Positions 1 through 12,015 of a stretch of DNA of 64,000 bases are shown piece by piece; position 1 is the stretch's first letter; each line of letters starts with the position of its first letter. The translations under genes and the position numbers were made by a program. The notes under the pieces were generated by a model. The model saw only the letters and a program-made list of their open reading frames with translations, was not told the origin of the DNA and ran no database searches. Source of the stretch: Cristatella mucedo (taxonomy: Eukaryota > Bryozoa > Phylactolaemata > Cristatellidae); NCBI GenBank assembly GCA_009760855.2, contig WPIO01000277.1:62001-126000 (forward strand), written 5' to 3'.

Positions 1-147
1 TTCTTTCGAAATTTTAGCTCGATATTGCCAACGTTCTGTCTATTGTATCGTACTTATAGCAGAATGTGGTGGATTGTGGCAATTCGTCAAGACCGCATTA
101 TCGGAGATGAAACAATAATAACCGGACTTTCAATATATCCCAGCATT

Positions 148-400
148 TGGTGGGTCCATGCGATTCGTCCTTTGTGTGCTTATGCGTGCAGATACTGTGC
201 ATGCTGCTACTAACCGAACTTGCATTCTGACCCTGAGCATGTCACCCGTAACCATGCTATTGTTGTTTTTATCGAGTGCGATACCAAGCGCTACAATTCG
301 ATTGTGCTTCCTTTGCTGCAAATGTAAAGTGCCTACAAAGAGACTGGGTTCCCTGAAGGGCTTTATGAAGTGAAATTTTGTTAGTATTATCATTATTCCT
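148..400 (+). mobile_element. LINE-1f (L2/CR1-like) 3' end
   Basis: Contains the 3' untranslated part shared by many copies here (GTGTGCTTATGCGTGC..., CATGTCACCC, TTTATCGAG..., CTTTGCTGCAAATG) and the terminal stem-loop GTAAAGTGCCT...GGGCTTTAT. No reverse transcriptase remains. The tail ends near 395 with a short ATT-rich stretch. Confidence 0.8.
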
Positions 401-1781
401 TGCTCTTTGGGGTTCTTGGCTTGCTCTTTATTCGGGACTGTATGGATGGCATCTGCATGAGTTCTCTGTGCGACATATCAAATGCATAATAATTATTATT
501 CTATACTGTGGCCGCTGCAGTATCACCCGTATAGCCCCTCTGCACTGCTTACAGGCAGGTGAAATGAGAGCGCCACAGCGTTACACAAGGACTCGGGCAG
601 GAAAGTAGTCAGGGCTCAGGTAGATTTGAAAGCGTTTCTCTTCCACACGACCGACAAATGCTGCAGCGTTGCTGCTGCATCGGCGAAGTACCGCTTTCTT
701 GCTACTTTAAAACGCCGCGAATGAGTGACAGAGATGCAGGATGCAGCGCTGACTTTCTCCATTGCTCGAAATAAAGATCCAGTACGGCTGCAGCCCGATC
801 GAAGCCGGTCGGGCCAACCGCACACGGTGAGCACCCCAGGTGATTGTTTTGAGTATTCAGTTGATGCTTTTACGATGCTTTTATCGGTGTGCTCGGCCGG
901 CCTGTGTGGCAAGCCGTTCGTAAAGCTAGCCTGCCCACGGTAGTATTGGCTCGCACCGCCGTTCTAATCCCAGCGTAATACAGTGGCTAGAGAACGCTCC
1001 TCGCCGGCTCAGGTGCGACCGACTGCCTTACGTTATGTTCGTGCTTTATGTCGTAGTCTACCGAGGCGGGCATTTAAGGTCTTTCGAGTCCAGCCTCTTA
1101 ATTTCTAGCAGCTAATGTGGCGTCTGGCAACGGTCATTCTTTAATGGCTGTATCCCCATTAACAGCCGCTAATATGTCCCGGCGGATGGAGACCTCTTGT
1201 GCCCTTGACCTACGTCGCAGCAGTCGGGTGGACTGGCGCGGGTCTATTCATTTATGACTTTCTCATTGTTGGTGGTCGACCAGGAAGTAGCACCGCGGGT
1301 GGTGTGTTGGGTATGTACCGATTGCGGAAACCTTGTATTTGCCTTGACGAGTGAAGGCCTTCCCGGTTGATAGTTTCGATAGTCGGAAAAGTGATGAGTG
1401 CCGATACCGGTGCGATACTGATTCGGTAGCCACCGGCTTCCCTAAACTCCTACATTTGTGCAGACGTAGGCGCACGTTGGGAATTTCCTGGTCCCATCTG
1501 TTGGTCTCAGACATATTTGTGCATGACTGTGTATATGCACATTCAGCAATACACTGGTTACTTCAAAATTCCAGGTTTTTGAGCATTATTTCGGCGTCTT
1601 CGAGTTCTGAGCTGCACGTCTTGGCTGCCACAAACCTGCGACTCCGATCTGAGGCATCGGCAAAATGGGCAAGAACATTTTTCGAAGTGGCGGACTGCCC
1701 CGAATAGGATACTACAGCATATTCGTTGGTAAGCCTGTGCTCCGGCGAGAATTCTTTGTATAAATGAAACAACAGACATGT

Positions 1782-1925
1782 CGAGCTGGTTTGGTCTAGT
1801 GGTTAAGGTGCTTGCCCCGACCAAGGTCTGGCTAAGGTCGCGGGCTCGAGCCCCAAGGCATGGCTGAAGCGCCTTACTAGAGATCAAGTTTCTTAGGGCC
1901 TTATACAAGTGAATTATACTTTACT
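1782..1925 (+). mobile_element. SINE-A copy (tRNA-like head, LINE-like tail)
   Basis: The head holds an A-box-like TGGTCTAGTGGTTAAGGTG and a B-box-like GGGCTCGAGCCCC, spaced as in a tRNA gene. The tail AGCGCC...GAGATCAAGTTTCTTAGGGC resembles the LINE-1f terminal stem-loop. One of about eleven copies in the window. Not a functional tRNA: the acceptor stem and cloverleaf are not maintained. Confidence 0.85.
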
Positions 1926-2159
1926 GCCTGGTCAACCAGCAACAGACTCTGAGTTCGTCTATGATGACTTTTCTGACACTGGGTGACCTATAGTTCGTGC
2001 TGGAATCCATGTGAATCGCTAGCAGTTCCAGCCTGTTTATTTAGATAGCCCTCCCCATTTAGCTGATTGCTAGGTATTCGCAAGTAATTTTTTTAACATT
2101 CTTCCTTCATATTTTGTAAGGCCCGAAGAATTTTCTGGTTTCGAGACAGCAAATGAATG

Positions 2160-2400
2160 CGTTTGTGCTGGCACACCTAGGTGTGTGTTTGCCAGTGTGT
2201 AAGAGTGTGCATGTGCTTGCCTGTGTGTGCCAGGGTGGATGCAGGATTTTCAGATTGAGGGTGTAAGGTACACTGATCTTGCCCGGTAGGCCTAGGGAAC
2301 ATTGCCTCGGGAAATAGGTAATTGCGTCTGTCCATGGGGGCAGGGGGCAATCGCTCCCAGGCTCCGACCGTGTGCATGTGTGAGTGAGTGTGTGTGTATT
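2160..2400. repeat. Degenerate GT-rich low-complexity tract
   Basis: Interrupted TG/TGTGTG runs (for example 2186-2235 and 2365-2398) with intervening unique sequence. Looks like a decayed dinucleotide repeat. Confidence 0.6.
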
Positions 2401-3794
2401 AGCATGTTACATCCAGTGTACGACCTCTAAAAACCTCATTTCAAACTCGTGAAAACTATTTATGTAATGTTTGAATACGGTGCTACTACACTGGTGCCTT
2501 TCACATTGCATCCGGCAGGGGATTTGCTGAGCTCTCCATGAATGTGCTAATCACAACTCGGACTTTTTTTTAGTTAAGTTCACTCAGATTACTAAAGCTT
2601 TCTCTTGCCACTCCATTCATTCTCGAAAGTAAGATTATAACTATAATCGTGTGCAATTTCAGCGTGAATGAGTGCCTCATAAAGATTCACACAGATAGAA
2701 CACATGAGTGAAGAACAATTTGGTTTTTCCTGCCCTCATAACATCGTAAAGTTAGGGGATCTTGCGACCTTTGCCGATCTCGTGTCTATCGTTTGGGTCA
2801 TGCAAACTAAATGCAAGGTCTTCAAAGACTTTGAGGTTTTAGAGGCATGACTAAGTGGCACGAGTAACAACAGCCAGTCGTACCGTAGGAAGCCTGAGAT
2901 ATACGAAGAGTAAGTGTCTTGAGTCGGTAACCAAAAATTAAGAAAGTGAGGGTACCCAAAAGTGTATGGCGTGGTCTTGACCATGACTAGCCCTTGTGTT
3001 TAATAGGCATCCAGTGCAGATAGGAAAAGTGGTGTCCTGATGTGGTGGCGACACGTAAGGATGAAACAACTAATGACAAAAGTGTAGCTGCTGTTTTTTG
3101 TCAGTGGGAAGTCCTGCAGTGACAGTTAGATCTTGATACCACAATGCCCCAATGTCACAAGTAAAGGGCCATTTTTTTTCTTCCTAGGCATAACTCACTT
3201 ATGCCCAAAATGTCACTTTGTTTCTGGTAAAAGGGCATTGTAGACCAGAGCACATAGACTTGCTACACAGGCTTCTTGTGACATGCTGACCGAGTCAGCT
3301 TAGTTGTTTGCCTTTACAGTTTCTGCATTGCTCGAGGTTTTTTCATAACTGGTTAAGCTCAATTGCCGTCATTCATTTCGATAAAGTTAGCTGCCATCAA
3401 CTAGCACATTTTTGCTGTACAAGTTGCATCTGACTTTCATGGAATTGAAGTGAGGGAAGTCTAGCAGGGTTGGAAGCACCAATAACAGCAATGAGTCGTT
3501 TGCATTACAATGAGAGCCCAGTAGTCTATATCTAGGATAATAGGGAGAGTAGATGCTGTGAATAAGACGTGAGTATAAACCCAAGAAAAGTAAATTTACT
3601 TTCAGGCTTATGCTGCAAAAGAAGTGCATCAATTTGTAAGTGACAACATAGGCAGTGTCAACAGGCTTGATCACATACACGATAATTTACAAAGATTGAG
3701 TAAATGCTGTGAGGAGCAGGGGTCTTGAGCTTCTTTTCACATGCTCCAAGAACAAATGATATCGTATTAAGGAATGCACACAAGTTTCCCCTGG

Positions 3795-3935
3795 CTCTTA
3801 CTCTAGCATAAGGTAAGGTGCTTCCACTGTGCTACAAAATGTCTTGGATTCGAGTCCTGCAGCAGACAATCCTGTATTGCCTGCTTCGAGCTTGGTGATA
3901 GCTGAAAAGGCTTTTCTGCCTTGAGGTATCTGAGG
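3795..3935 (+). mobile_element. SINE-B copy (second tRNA-like family)
   Basis: Holds the B-box-like GGATTCGAGTCCTGCA followed by the family tail GCTTGGTGATAGCTGAAAAGGC..., also seen at 32560, 43170 and 55545 and in reverse at 6918 and 15838. The 5' half is degraded. Confidence 0.65.
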
Positions 3936-4129
3936 CTGATGGATCAGCTGATAGACATAACCAGCATGCATGCCATGACAAATTCACATTTCGGTAGACG
4001 CAGAAACGCATCTGAAGCACCTTCGATGCTTGCTGCCTACGCAGTGCTGCATTTCAAGGTAGCTGTTTTGTGTAAAAGTAAGTAGCTATATTCAAGTGCA
4101 GGATGGTGCGACCATCCATGGCTAACCGT

Positions 4130-4292
4130 GCAATTGTTGTTTATCGAGCATGATCATCTTGTTTATCGAGTATGGTATCAAGCACTGACCAATTGATTGA
4201 GCTTCCTTTGAAGTAAATGTAAAGTGCCTAGAAAGACATTGAGTGCTCTTAGGCTGCTGTATCCCATGCATTATTAGTGTTATTATTATTAT
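4130..4292 (+). mobile_element. LINE-1f 3' end
   Basis: Begins in TTGTTTATCGAGCATGAT and ends with AATGTAAAGTGCCTAGAAAG... and an (ATT)n run at 4278-4291. Only the last 160 bases of the element are kept. Confidence 0.8.
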
Positions 4293-4989
4293 AGACAAAG
4301 AGACAAGCATTAGGAAGACCATGTGAGAATGCCACATCGTAAAATCAATGGGCCTCGGTGAGCCCAATGTTCAGCCAACAGTAACCCTAATAATATTCTT
4401 CTAAAAAAGTTGCGTTTTCAGACACAATAATGCTTTGGTCTAACCTACATTATCAGTGCATCGCTCCTTTTAGCTCAACCACCTCCTCGCTTGTACAGCT
4501 GGGGAGGCTACGACTGTGTTTATATTTCAAACTGGCTGATAAATATGTACCTTTAACAGCTATACTCACAGGAATCACTAATGCACAAGTTTAGCCAAAC
4601 CCGTCTAAAAGCAGTGCTACTACAAGATATCGCCACACTACACTGCCCTCAAAAATGTCTTAAAAACCTGTTTCACATGATTGATCACATTCGCCAGCAA
4701 GCTTTTATGCTCGAACATTACAATCCATCACCTCAATTTAAGGTTCACCACATTTTTAGTTGAAAGCTGCCTACTTCGGCTGCAGAAGGCACGAACTTAG
4801 TACAGCTTTAAGAACGAAAGACACTAACAATGTCTTGAACGTGCATCTGTGATTAAATAATACTTTTATAGACTTGACCTTTCCAGGATTGATTGTTACG
4901 ACCTACTGTAGTCTTCGTATGCCAGTCGATGGACAGTCAGTCCTGATCTTTCGCTTGCTTTTTCAAGCTTTCTCTTAATAGACCGTGCT

Positions 4990-5340
4990 AGTTTAATATC
5001 TTAGGTAAACCATAGGCCGTCTGGGCTAGGGTGCACAGTGCGCTTAGTCAGAGGTACAAACTCGTCGAGCATGTCAAGTAGTGTCATGCTTAGTTCTAGG
5101 AAAGATGACAGGTTGGAGGATATATTGAGCAGCAGAGGCAAAGTAGATATTTTTGCACGGATAGCACCGACGTCAAGTGTCATGACGTTTCACGATTCAC
5201 CGGTGATTTTAGGTGAGGAGGAGGAGGAGGGCGCACATTTCAGACTGAATAAGATCCGCATGTGGTCAGATAAGCAGGATTTGGTATTACTCGGTGATGG
5301 CAAAGTGCAGTCGTTCGAGAAAACTTGGTCGACTTTTTTA
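4990..5340 (-). mobile_element. LINE endonuclease/RT linker fragment
   Basis: The minus strand reads LLDMLDEFVPLTKRTV...LWFT, the linker found between endonuclease and RT in CR1/L2-like elements (L-D-x-x-A-P-x-x-x-x-x-x...W-F). It abuts a separate LINE-1f 3' copy at 5341. No intact frame. Confidence 0.6.
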
Positions 5341-6125
5341 TAATATTAATAATAAAACACTTGATAAAGCACCCTCACATAACTTAATCTGTTTCTAAGG
5401 GCTCTACATTTGCTGCAAGGGAAGCACGATCGAATGGTGAGTGATATCATGCTTGAAAAAAAAAACATGATTAACATGGTTAACGGTGACATGCGCAGGG
5501 TCAGCATGCAACTGTGGTTAGTGGTAGTGTGCAACAATATCATCCCGCATCAGCATATAAAGGAAAAATCACAGGGACCCACTACATGCTGTCATGAAGA
5601 GGTGCTTTTATAATTTCTTTTTAAATGTGGTCAAGTCAAGGTATGTCGTGACAGAAGTCGAGAGTGAGTTCCAGGCTTTGAGAGCATACGAACTAAGTGC
5701 AGAGTCTCCAAAGGATTTGAGGTTTGTACGAGGTGTAGGTAAATAGTTATTTTCCGAAAAGCTGGTGGTACGATGCTTGTCCTGTTGGGGAAGTAGATCT
5801 GATAAGTAGCCTGGAGCCAAAGAATGAAGAGACCTAAAAGTGAGTGACAAAACCTTGAATTTGATCTGTTGCTTGACTGGTTGCCAGTGCAGGTTGTTCA
5901 CCGAGAAGTGGTGTGATGTGGCAACTGTGACACTCACGACAGACATGCCTAGCTGCCGAGTCTTGCACCAGCTGTAAGCTCCTGATTGCACCGGCTGGTA
6001 GGCCAGCAAGCAGCGAGTTACAGAAGTCAAGACGTATTTGACAATTGATGTAAGCAGAGCCATGCATGTGAGTCACAAGAGACAATTAGTCAGGTGGTGC
6101 ATGAATTTCAGTGCTAAAGGAGTCG
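5341..6125 (-). mobile_element. LINE-1f copy: RT C-terminus to 3' tail
   Basis: On the minus strand it encodes a broken RT C-terminal region (LAGLPAGAIRSLQLVQDSAA, then SLHSLAPGYLSDLLPQ and PRTNLKSFGDSALSSYALKA), then the 3' untranslated region and the tail at 5341-5400 with (TAA)n. Frames are interrupted, so the copy is dead. Confidence 0.9.
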
Positions 6126-6249
6126 GGTTGGTTATCAAAATGAATGATGAAATCAACCATAGTGAGGAAAGATCGATTTTTTTGCACACTTAATCGAAAT
6201 GCGATCAGATAAATCTAAGATAAAGGAGGAATTGGTACCTGGTGGGTGA

Positions 6250-6885
6250 TTGAATGATTCTTACCGTTGCAATATACCGACCTCCTGGCTGTCTAAACTT
6301 GCTTATAGAGGAGTTTTCAGAGTTCCTCGCTAAAATATTTGTGTGTGACAGGCCGTTACTGATTGTAGGAGACTTCAATATTCTCGTTGACAACCCTAGC
6401 AACCGCCAGGCCTGCTCATTTCTTGACTGTCTGGAGAATTTTGGTTTGGCCCAACACGTTAATCATAGCACCCACGTCGGTGGCCACATTCTAGATCTCG
6501 TGATCATCAAGGATGTCCTGCCCACTGACTTTGTGGTGTGCCCACTGACCCTCTCAGATCATTGTTCGGTCTCGTTTACTGTTCCTGCTCCCTCGTACGT
6601 ACAGGGCAATGTCGAATTTGCCAAACGACTTAACTTACAAAGCATTGACATGGAAAGTTTTTGAATTCTGTTTGTGAAGCAGGCCTTCTTGATCTGCATT
6701 CAGACTCGACCGGCAGCCTCGATACCCTCACTGATGCGATGAACGTGACACTCAGGAGTGCTCTTGACAAGCATGCTCCCGTTCGCTCTATCTGTGTTCA
6801 AAGTCGTCGAGATTCCTTTAAATTTACAAAACTCCTGAAGATGCACCGTGGTTGGTCCGTGCCTGGGTGTTTCTTTACTGTTTAA
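6250..6885 (+). mobile_element. LINE-2f endonuclease fragment
   Basis: 136 open codons read AVIYRPPG-like (TVAIYRPPGC), LLIVGDFNILVDNP, HVNHSTHVGGHILDLVI and PLTLSDHCSVSF: the AP-endonuclease motifs Y-R-P-P, G-D-F-N and S-D-H of non-LTR elements. A stop follows at 6662, then further EN/RT-linker codons (LDKHAPV, at about 6760-6785). The RT is absent. Related to the copy at 47955. Confidence 0.85.
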
Positions 6886-6917
6886 GTGTTATTCAACGTT
6901 TCACTGCTGCTTTTTTA

Positions 6918-7085
6918 TAGCTGATTTAGCAGCCTCTTTTATGTAGCGACATAAGAGCCTCTAAGGCTATCACCACTGCATGCAATGGAGATAAAAGATC
7001 GCTTACGGCAGGATTGAAACCCATGACCTTCGGACCGAGGTAGTGAAAAGCAACGGCCTTATCTAGCATGCCATCACGGCTCACC
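6918..7085 (-). mobile_element. SINE-B copy
   Basis: Reverse complement reads GGTCATGGGTTTCAATCCTG (B-box-like), then GTGGTGATAGCCTTAGAGGC and a tail with AAAAGAGGCTGCTAAATCAGC. This is the most complete copy of the family in the window and its 5' head is also tRNA-like. Confidence 0.75.
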
Positions 7086-7587
7086 ATTTCCGTCCCTTAT
7101 GATTATCGGCATCATAACGTGCCCTTAGGGCCATGATCTCCAGTCTATGGGTATTTTGGGGTGCTTATACTTCTCTGTTGGGTTAGTGATAAAACGATGC
7201 CAAAGAGAGATGTTTTTCGGTTTTCTTCAGTCTTTGTTTCTTGCTTAGTTTTTATCTGTGCCGTGCCACGAGTATGGTTGAATCGCTGGCTTAAAAATGG
7301 GTGCTCACCTAATGAGGTTGAGCTGCCTATACGGCCATTGATACAGTCCAAGCTAAGCTCTTTTTGATTTCGCAGTGCACTTTAATTTCTTAGCTGGAAA
7401 TACATGGAATGTAGTTGCCGTTTAGATCTTTGATCTCTTAGGTGGATAAGCACATTATCGGTGTCTCCAATTACATGAAATTGGTTTCGAAATCTTTTTT
7501 TGACAACCAGACATTTTGAGCAATGTGTGCATGCGCACTTGCATGTTGTCTCGTGCTTGAGTACGTGTGCACGTTCGAGCCTGTTGT

Positions 7588-7615
7588 TTGTGTGTGTGTG
7601 TGTATATATATATAG
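7588..7615. repeat. (GT)n(AT)n microsatellite
   Basis: A GT run turning into TATATATATA. Short and simple. Confidence 0.85.
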
Positions 7616-7749
7616 GCACGGTCACACACATGCACGATAAAGACTAAGGTTACTGGGCACCTTTGATAGTGTCCTTCATACTGGTATCAACGTATGATAA
7701 TATACTTTGCTGAGTTTTTGGTGCATCTGCAGTGCACGATATATATTAT

Positions 7750-8165
7750 TTCATACTTAATTGCCCCTTGGTCCAGCCTGCCTATCGGAACTACTGCCTA
7801 AACAGGCCAGGGATCGTACCACCCACTCTTCCGAGTCAATTCGTTTAGCTCTGTCACTTACTGACCTCAAGTTTTCTGAAGATCTCGTCTTTACCTCGTG
7901 TGCTTGTAAGCCAGGAGCTCACTCCCGACTGACATCACGACATTCCCTGACTTGATGTCATTTTAAACATAAGCCTAAAATGCTAATTTTTTCACAGTCT
8001 GCTTCTTCCTTGTAAACCGTCCTTTTTGTGCTGATGCTGTTATCACTGACCGTATTGACATGTTTCTCTTGCAGCATATATAACTTGCTTAGAAAGTACC
8101 TTGGTTCTCTGAGGGAGCTTTACATACATGCTAATTTCATTATTATTATTATTTTCATTATGCAA
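7750..8165 (+). mobile_element. LINE-1f copy, degenerate
   Basis: Reads CLSELLPKQARDRTTHSSES and LTDLKFSEDLVFTSCACKPG (compare the APxYLSDLLPHQAKxRTT block), then a decayed 3' region and the tail CTTAGAAAGTACC...GAGGGAGCTTTACA with (ATT)n to 8160. Confidence 0.75.
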
Positions 8166-10350
8166 TGTGGCCTGCCTGTGGGCATAATACTGTCGTAGCC
8201 ATTCATTGACCATTGGTTGGCCGGTTGGCAGTCTGAAGTGCATTGATGATGTCAACGAAATTGAATGTTCTGTCGTTGGCAAATAGTTGTAGACTTAAGT
8301 TTGACGTGCTTGTCGGGTTTACCTTGTAGCTTTGCTATGCGACCTTGCATCATCTCTTCCGTGCCATTGCTTGAACGGTGCACCATGTAATGTTCTCAAT
8401 GGGTTTTGTCCTAACGGCTGCGAAAAAGGCTGGTATGGTCCTGGATGTCAAGTTGGTAAGCAATATTTACTCGTGTTTGTTTGCTTTCAGAATTTGCAAG
8501 CTGCTTGAGCCCGAAGTATTTATTTGCTTGTCCTGTCATAAGGCTATGCAGACCTTCGCGATTACTTCTAATCCCTTATTCAGGCTGCAGTATATGAGAG
8601 TAGAACATACAGTATAGTGCAGAATGACACCATAGGTAGCATGTTTATTGACTTGCTGGCGTTCCCCTTCTTTCACCATTGAGCCTCAGTTTTGTATGTG
8701 AGCTGCCGTTTTTGTGAAACTGCAAGTCAGATTGGCTGCGATTCACATTAGCCATGTTTCTAAGCCGCCTGCTTGTTTCTGAATAGCTTAGCATCGTTAC
8801 TGTAGAATACAATTTGAAGTATTTCATTTGAGTCTAGTGTCGGATTGATTGAGATTAGAATGGGAGTAAGTCGCAGCTTGGTTTTTGACGGTCTCTTTGA
8901 CAATTCAAATATTGAACGACATCGCTACCGTAATAAATTCTGTAATACCTTTCCAATTACCAATTATGGAATCTTAAGTTCTTGTTCCCTTTGGTCTTTA
9001 TTTGTTCAACATGTAGCTCTGTTTGGCTATGCTAGTTGAACAACTCCATACCCCTGTAGTTTGATAACGATGTGTTTGTATTGAGAGTTTTCGAAAGCAG
9101 AAAAGTCGGTGCTTGTCCTAATTCCCAAAACATAGGAGCAAGGCAGTAGTTAAATACAGTAGGTCCCGGTACAATGCCAGCCTTCATCTGGCGCTTGCTC
9201 ATTTTTGAGTTCGCTTTGCTTTTAAATAGAGTGTCTTCTTTTAGCAAAATCTTTTTCACGTGGGCAAAGTGCTTGCATTGATAAAAAGCCAGAGTCATGG
9301 GGGTGCGTTAGCAGATTTACGTGCAGCAGCTCTTGTGAGTTTAGCATTGGTCGATAAATGTATTATGAAATGTCTTGCAATTGCCTGACCACTAATTTTA
9401 CTGCTGGTTCTTTTTATGATATGATAGTGCAAGGCCTGCAGACGAATCCTCATAAGTCGGCACAAATAGTCACAATATATCCAACTTCAAGCCTGCTGGC
9501 CTGACTGAAACGTTTTAATATAGCCCAAGGCCAACAGACGTCGGTTCCTTTGGGTTCCATGCACTCTGACCAACACACAGGCTCAGCATCAGTGCAGTGC
9601 TCTTTCTTCATGTTTCAATGTTTCAATGCACATGTAATAGCTTCAATTCAAACTACTGGAGTTTTCATGAGGCTGACAAAGTTCCTATTGTAAACTCGGC
9701 GAGACAAGCAGAAGTAAATTAAAAACAGCCTCATCGTTCAACATTACTCATTTCAATTGGTCTTAACATAGCGATATGCTCCTGCTAGCGATATGGAGAT
9801 TGTGACAGTGATGTGGGAGCAAAATCTTAGCTGTCGAAGAGTAACTGCCTCGAGGCAATTATTGAACTACTGAATTCCCTTAAGCAAGTAGACATATGTA
9901 GAGCCTGTTAGGTTGATCCTGTCTGACCAGGGGTAATAGGGGGTAGTCTTACCCTAGCCAACAGTGAGCTTCTGAGCTGGAGCTGGCTGTTGTTTAGTAA
10001 CCGTAGAGGCAGCAGAAATGGTTTTGGCACAACTGGATTCAGCTGAGATGGTGGTGGCTGCTGGCACAGCCACCGTCCACCTCCTCTATTGTACTTTCAC
10101 GAACAAAATATTGTGCTGATTGCTGTTTAACTGATAGCTTCGTAAACTATATACAGCTTCTGCAACCGACAGGTCCCCATATATTTAAGCAGTACCTCTA
10201 ATTTTTTGAAGCAGCCCTACCTTTGATGCTTCTTGGAAAGAAGTGCATCGTAGTTAAAGTCGTTCTGTCTCGTAAAACGTCAAACGCCGAATTCGTCGAT
10301 CTTGTCAGCAAGTGTAGTTTCACAGCATTCTACCAATGACGACTGGTCGG

Positions 10351-10860
10351 AATGAGAATAGAGCAGCATCGGGAAGAAGCTATTTATTCTTGGCCGGACA
10401 GCATCGATGTCAAGGGTCCTGCGTTTTTATTATGATCAGGTGACTTTAGATGCACATGAGGGCATGCACTACAGACTAAATAGGATCTGCATGTGATCAG
10501 AGAAGCAGAATTTGTAATGATAGGTGATTATAATATTCACTTTAGGGATAATTCAATCGTATGTTTGACCCTTAACTTGAGTGGGTTCCTCCACACGAGC
10601 CACAAGAGAAAGTGAGTCAATCAGTTCATGCAAGTCACTGCTTAATGCGTCAGATAAGCAATCAACATGCATATAAAAATATCTTTAAATAGGCAACATC
10701 GATTTCTTGCATACACTGTGAAAATAGGAGTAGACAAATGTTGAGAATAGAGAGTTGAGAATTGAGAATAGAGCAGCATCGGGAGAACGCTATTTATTCT
10801 TGGTCGGACAGCATCGATGTCAAGGGTCCTGAGGTTTTATTATGATCAGGTGACTTTAGA
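10351..10860 (-). mobile_element. LINE endonuclease fragments inside a 410-base duplication
   Basis: 10351-10450 and 10761-10860 are nearly identical 100-base units in direct orientation, 410 bases apart. Both resemble, in reverse, the LINE segment at 5120-5215. Between them the minus strand reads ARVEEPTQVKGQTYD and CFSDHMQILFSL, the end of a LINE endonuclease (E-P-T-H-x-x-G-H-x-L-D and S-D-H). Confidence 0.65.
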
Positions 10861-10892
10861 GGTTCAGTGTTTAGTTCACTTATTTTCGCTGT

Positions 10893-11115
10893 TTGTAATA
10901 CTACTACTAATAATAATACTAATAATAATAATACTCTGGATAAAGGACCCCAGAGAACTCAATCCCTTTCTAGGCCCTTTAAATTTGCTTCAAAGGAAGC
11001 ACGATCGAATGGTGAGTGGTATCATGCTCGAAAAACAACATTAATAAGATGGTAAGGGGTGACATGCATGCAAGTGTGCTTAGTGGCAGCATGCAGTGTC
11101 CACACGTATTCTTCT
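10893..11115 (-). mobile_element. LINE-1f 3' end
   Basis: Starts with (AAT)n at 10905-10935, then the reverse tail GATAAAGGACCCCAGAGAAC and TTTGCTTCAAAGGAAGCACG, followed by GGGGTGACATGCATGC of the 3' region. Confidence 0.85.
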
Positions 11116-11769
11116 TCTTGTCCGTTTGAAGAAACTGTATGGAGCATTCGAATTAAAAACTTCATCTAAAGCAAGCTAATACTTTATGCCTTGGTTTAGA
11201 CAATGATAAACTAGTTTAGGATGAGAGTCTTTGTTAAGCTTTAATTTTGAATGGTTGGCTTGCTTCTATCTCTGTCATGTACGACACTATATCCATTAGC
11301 AATGGAATTAAAAAAAAGTAGCTCTACTGTATTCAAATGATTGACTTTCGTTGCTAGGTCACTTAAATGGTACAAATATGCAAACATAATAAATCTTTTG
11401 AATGCCCTAAGAGAACTTTAAGAACATTTAGGGGCTTCACAAATGCCTCGTTCCTGGATCCTATGACTTTTGTCATCATATGCATTCATTTTGACCTTGG
11501 TCAAGGCGAGCAACTTGGGCAAAAGCTTGAGTCAGAACCTCGAAAGCCCAACTCTTTAAAAAGTTTTCGATCAGCCCCTATTTTCTGTCCCATCCCTTTG
11601 TAGTGGGAAAGTTCTACTCCATGACGAGCTCTAAGCGGATGTTCTCATCAGTTCCACAGACGAGTTCGGTCAGTTTTAGCTGTGCAACTTTATGAAAGCT
11701 TAGCTTGCTTTGTTAAAGGATACAAAAGCCACACGGGTCCATAAATATAAATTATATCTACATTTCCAC

Positions 11770-11876
11770 GATTCCATTCTTTCGAGTATTTTAGCCAGTG
11801 CAATACCATTCTGTCGTTTGCAGTGAATCTAAAGGGCCTAGAAAGAGATTGAGTTTTCTGAAGGCGCTTTATCAGG
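11770..11876 (+). mobile_element. LINE-1f 3' tail
   Basis: CTTTCGAGTATTTTAGCCAG through CCTAGAAAGAGATTGAG and GAAGGCGCTTTATCAGG. It runs directly into the SINE-A head that follows. Confidence 0.7.
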
Positions 11877-12015
11877 TTTGGCCCAGTGGTTAAGGTGCTC
11901 GTCCCGACCAAGGTCGGGCCGAGGTCGTGGGCTCGAGCCCCCAGGTATGTCTGAAGTGCCTGAATAGAGATTATGTTCTCTTACGGCAGTATACAAATGA
12001 ATTCTATTATTATTC
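11873..12015 (+). mobile_element. SINE-A copy
   Basis: TTTGGCCCAGTGGTTAAGG and GTGGGCTCGAGCCCCCAG mark the A and B boxes. The tail reads GAGATTATGTTCTC followed by ATTATTATT. It directly follows a LINE-1f tail. Confidence 0.88.

Noticed and set aside
378-608. Hydrophobic N-terminus (LVLSLFLALWGSWLAL) as a signal peptide exon
   Set aside because: There is no ATG before it (TTG only), and it follows directly on a LINE-1f tail; no donor leads toward exon 1 in the right phase.
10512-10560. Plus-strand MIGDYNIHF as an endonuclease motif
   Set aside because: The neighbouring blocks (EPTQVKG, SDHMQI) are on the minus strand in endonuclease order; the plus-strand match is isolated and probably chance.
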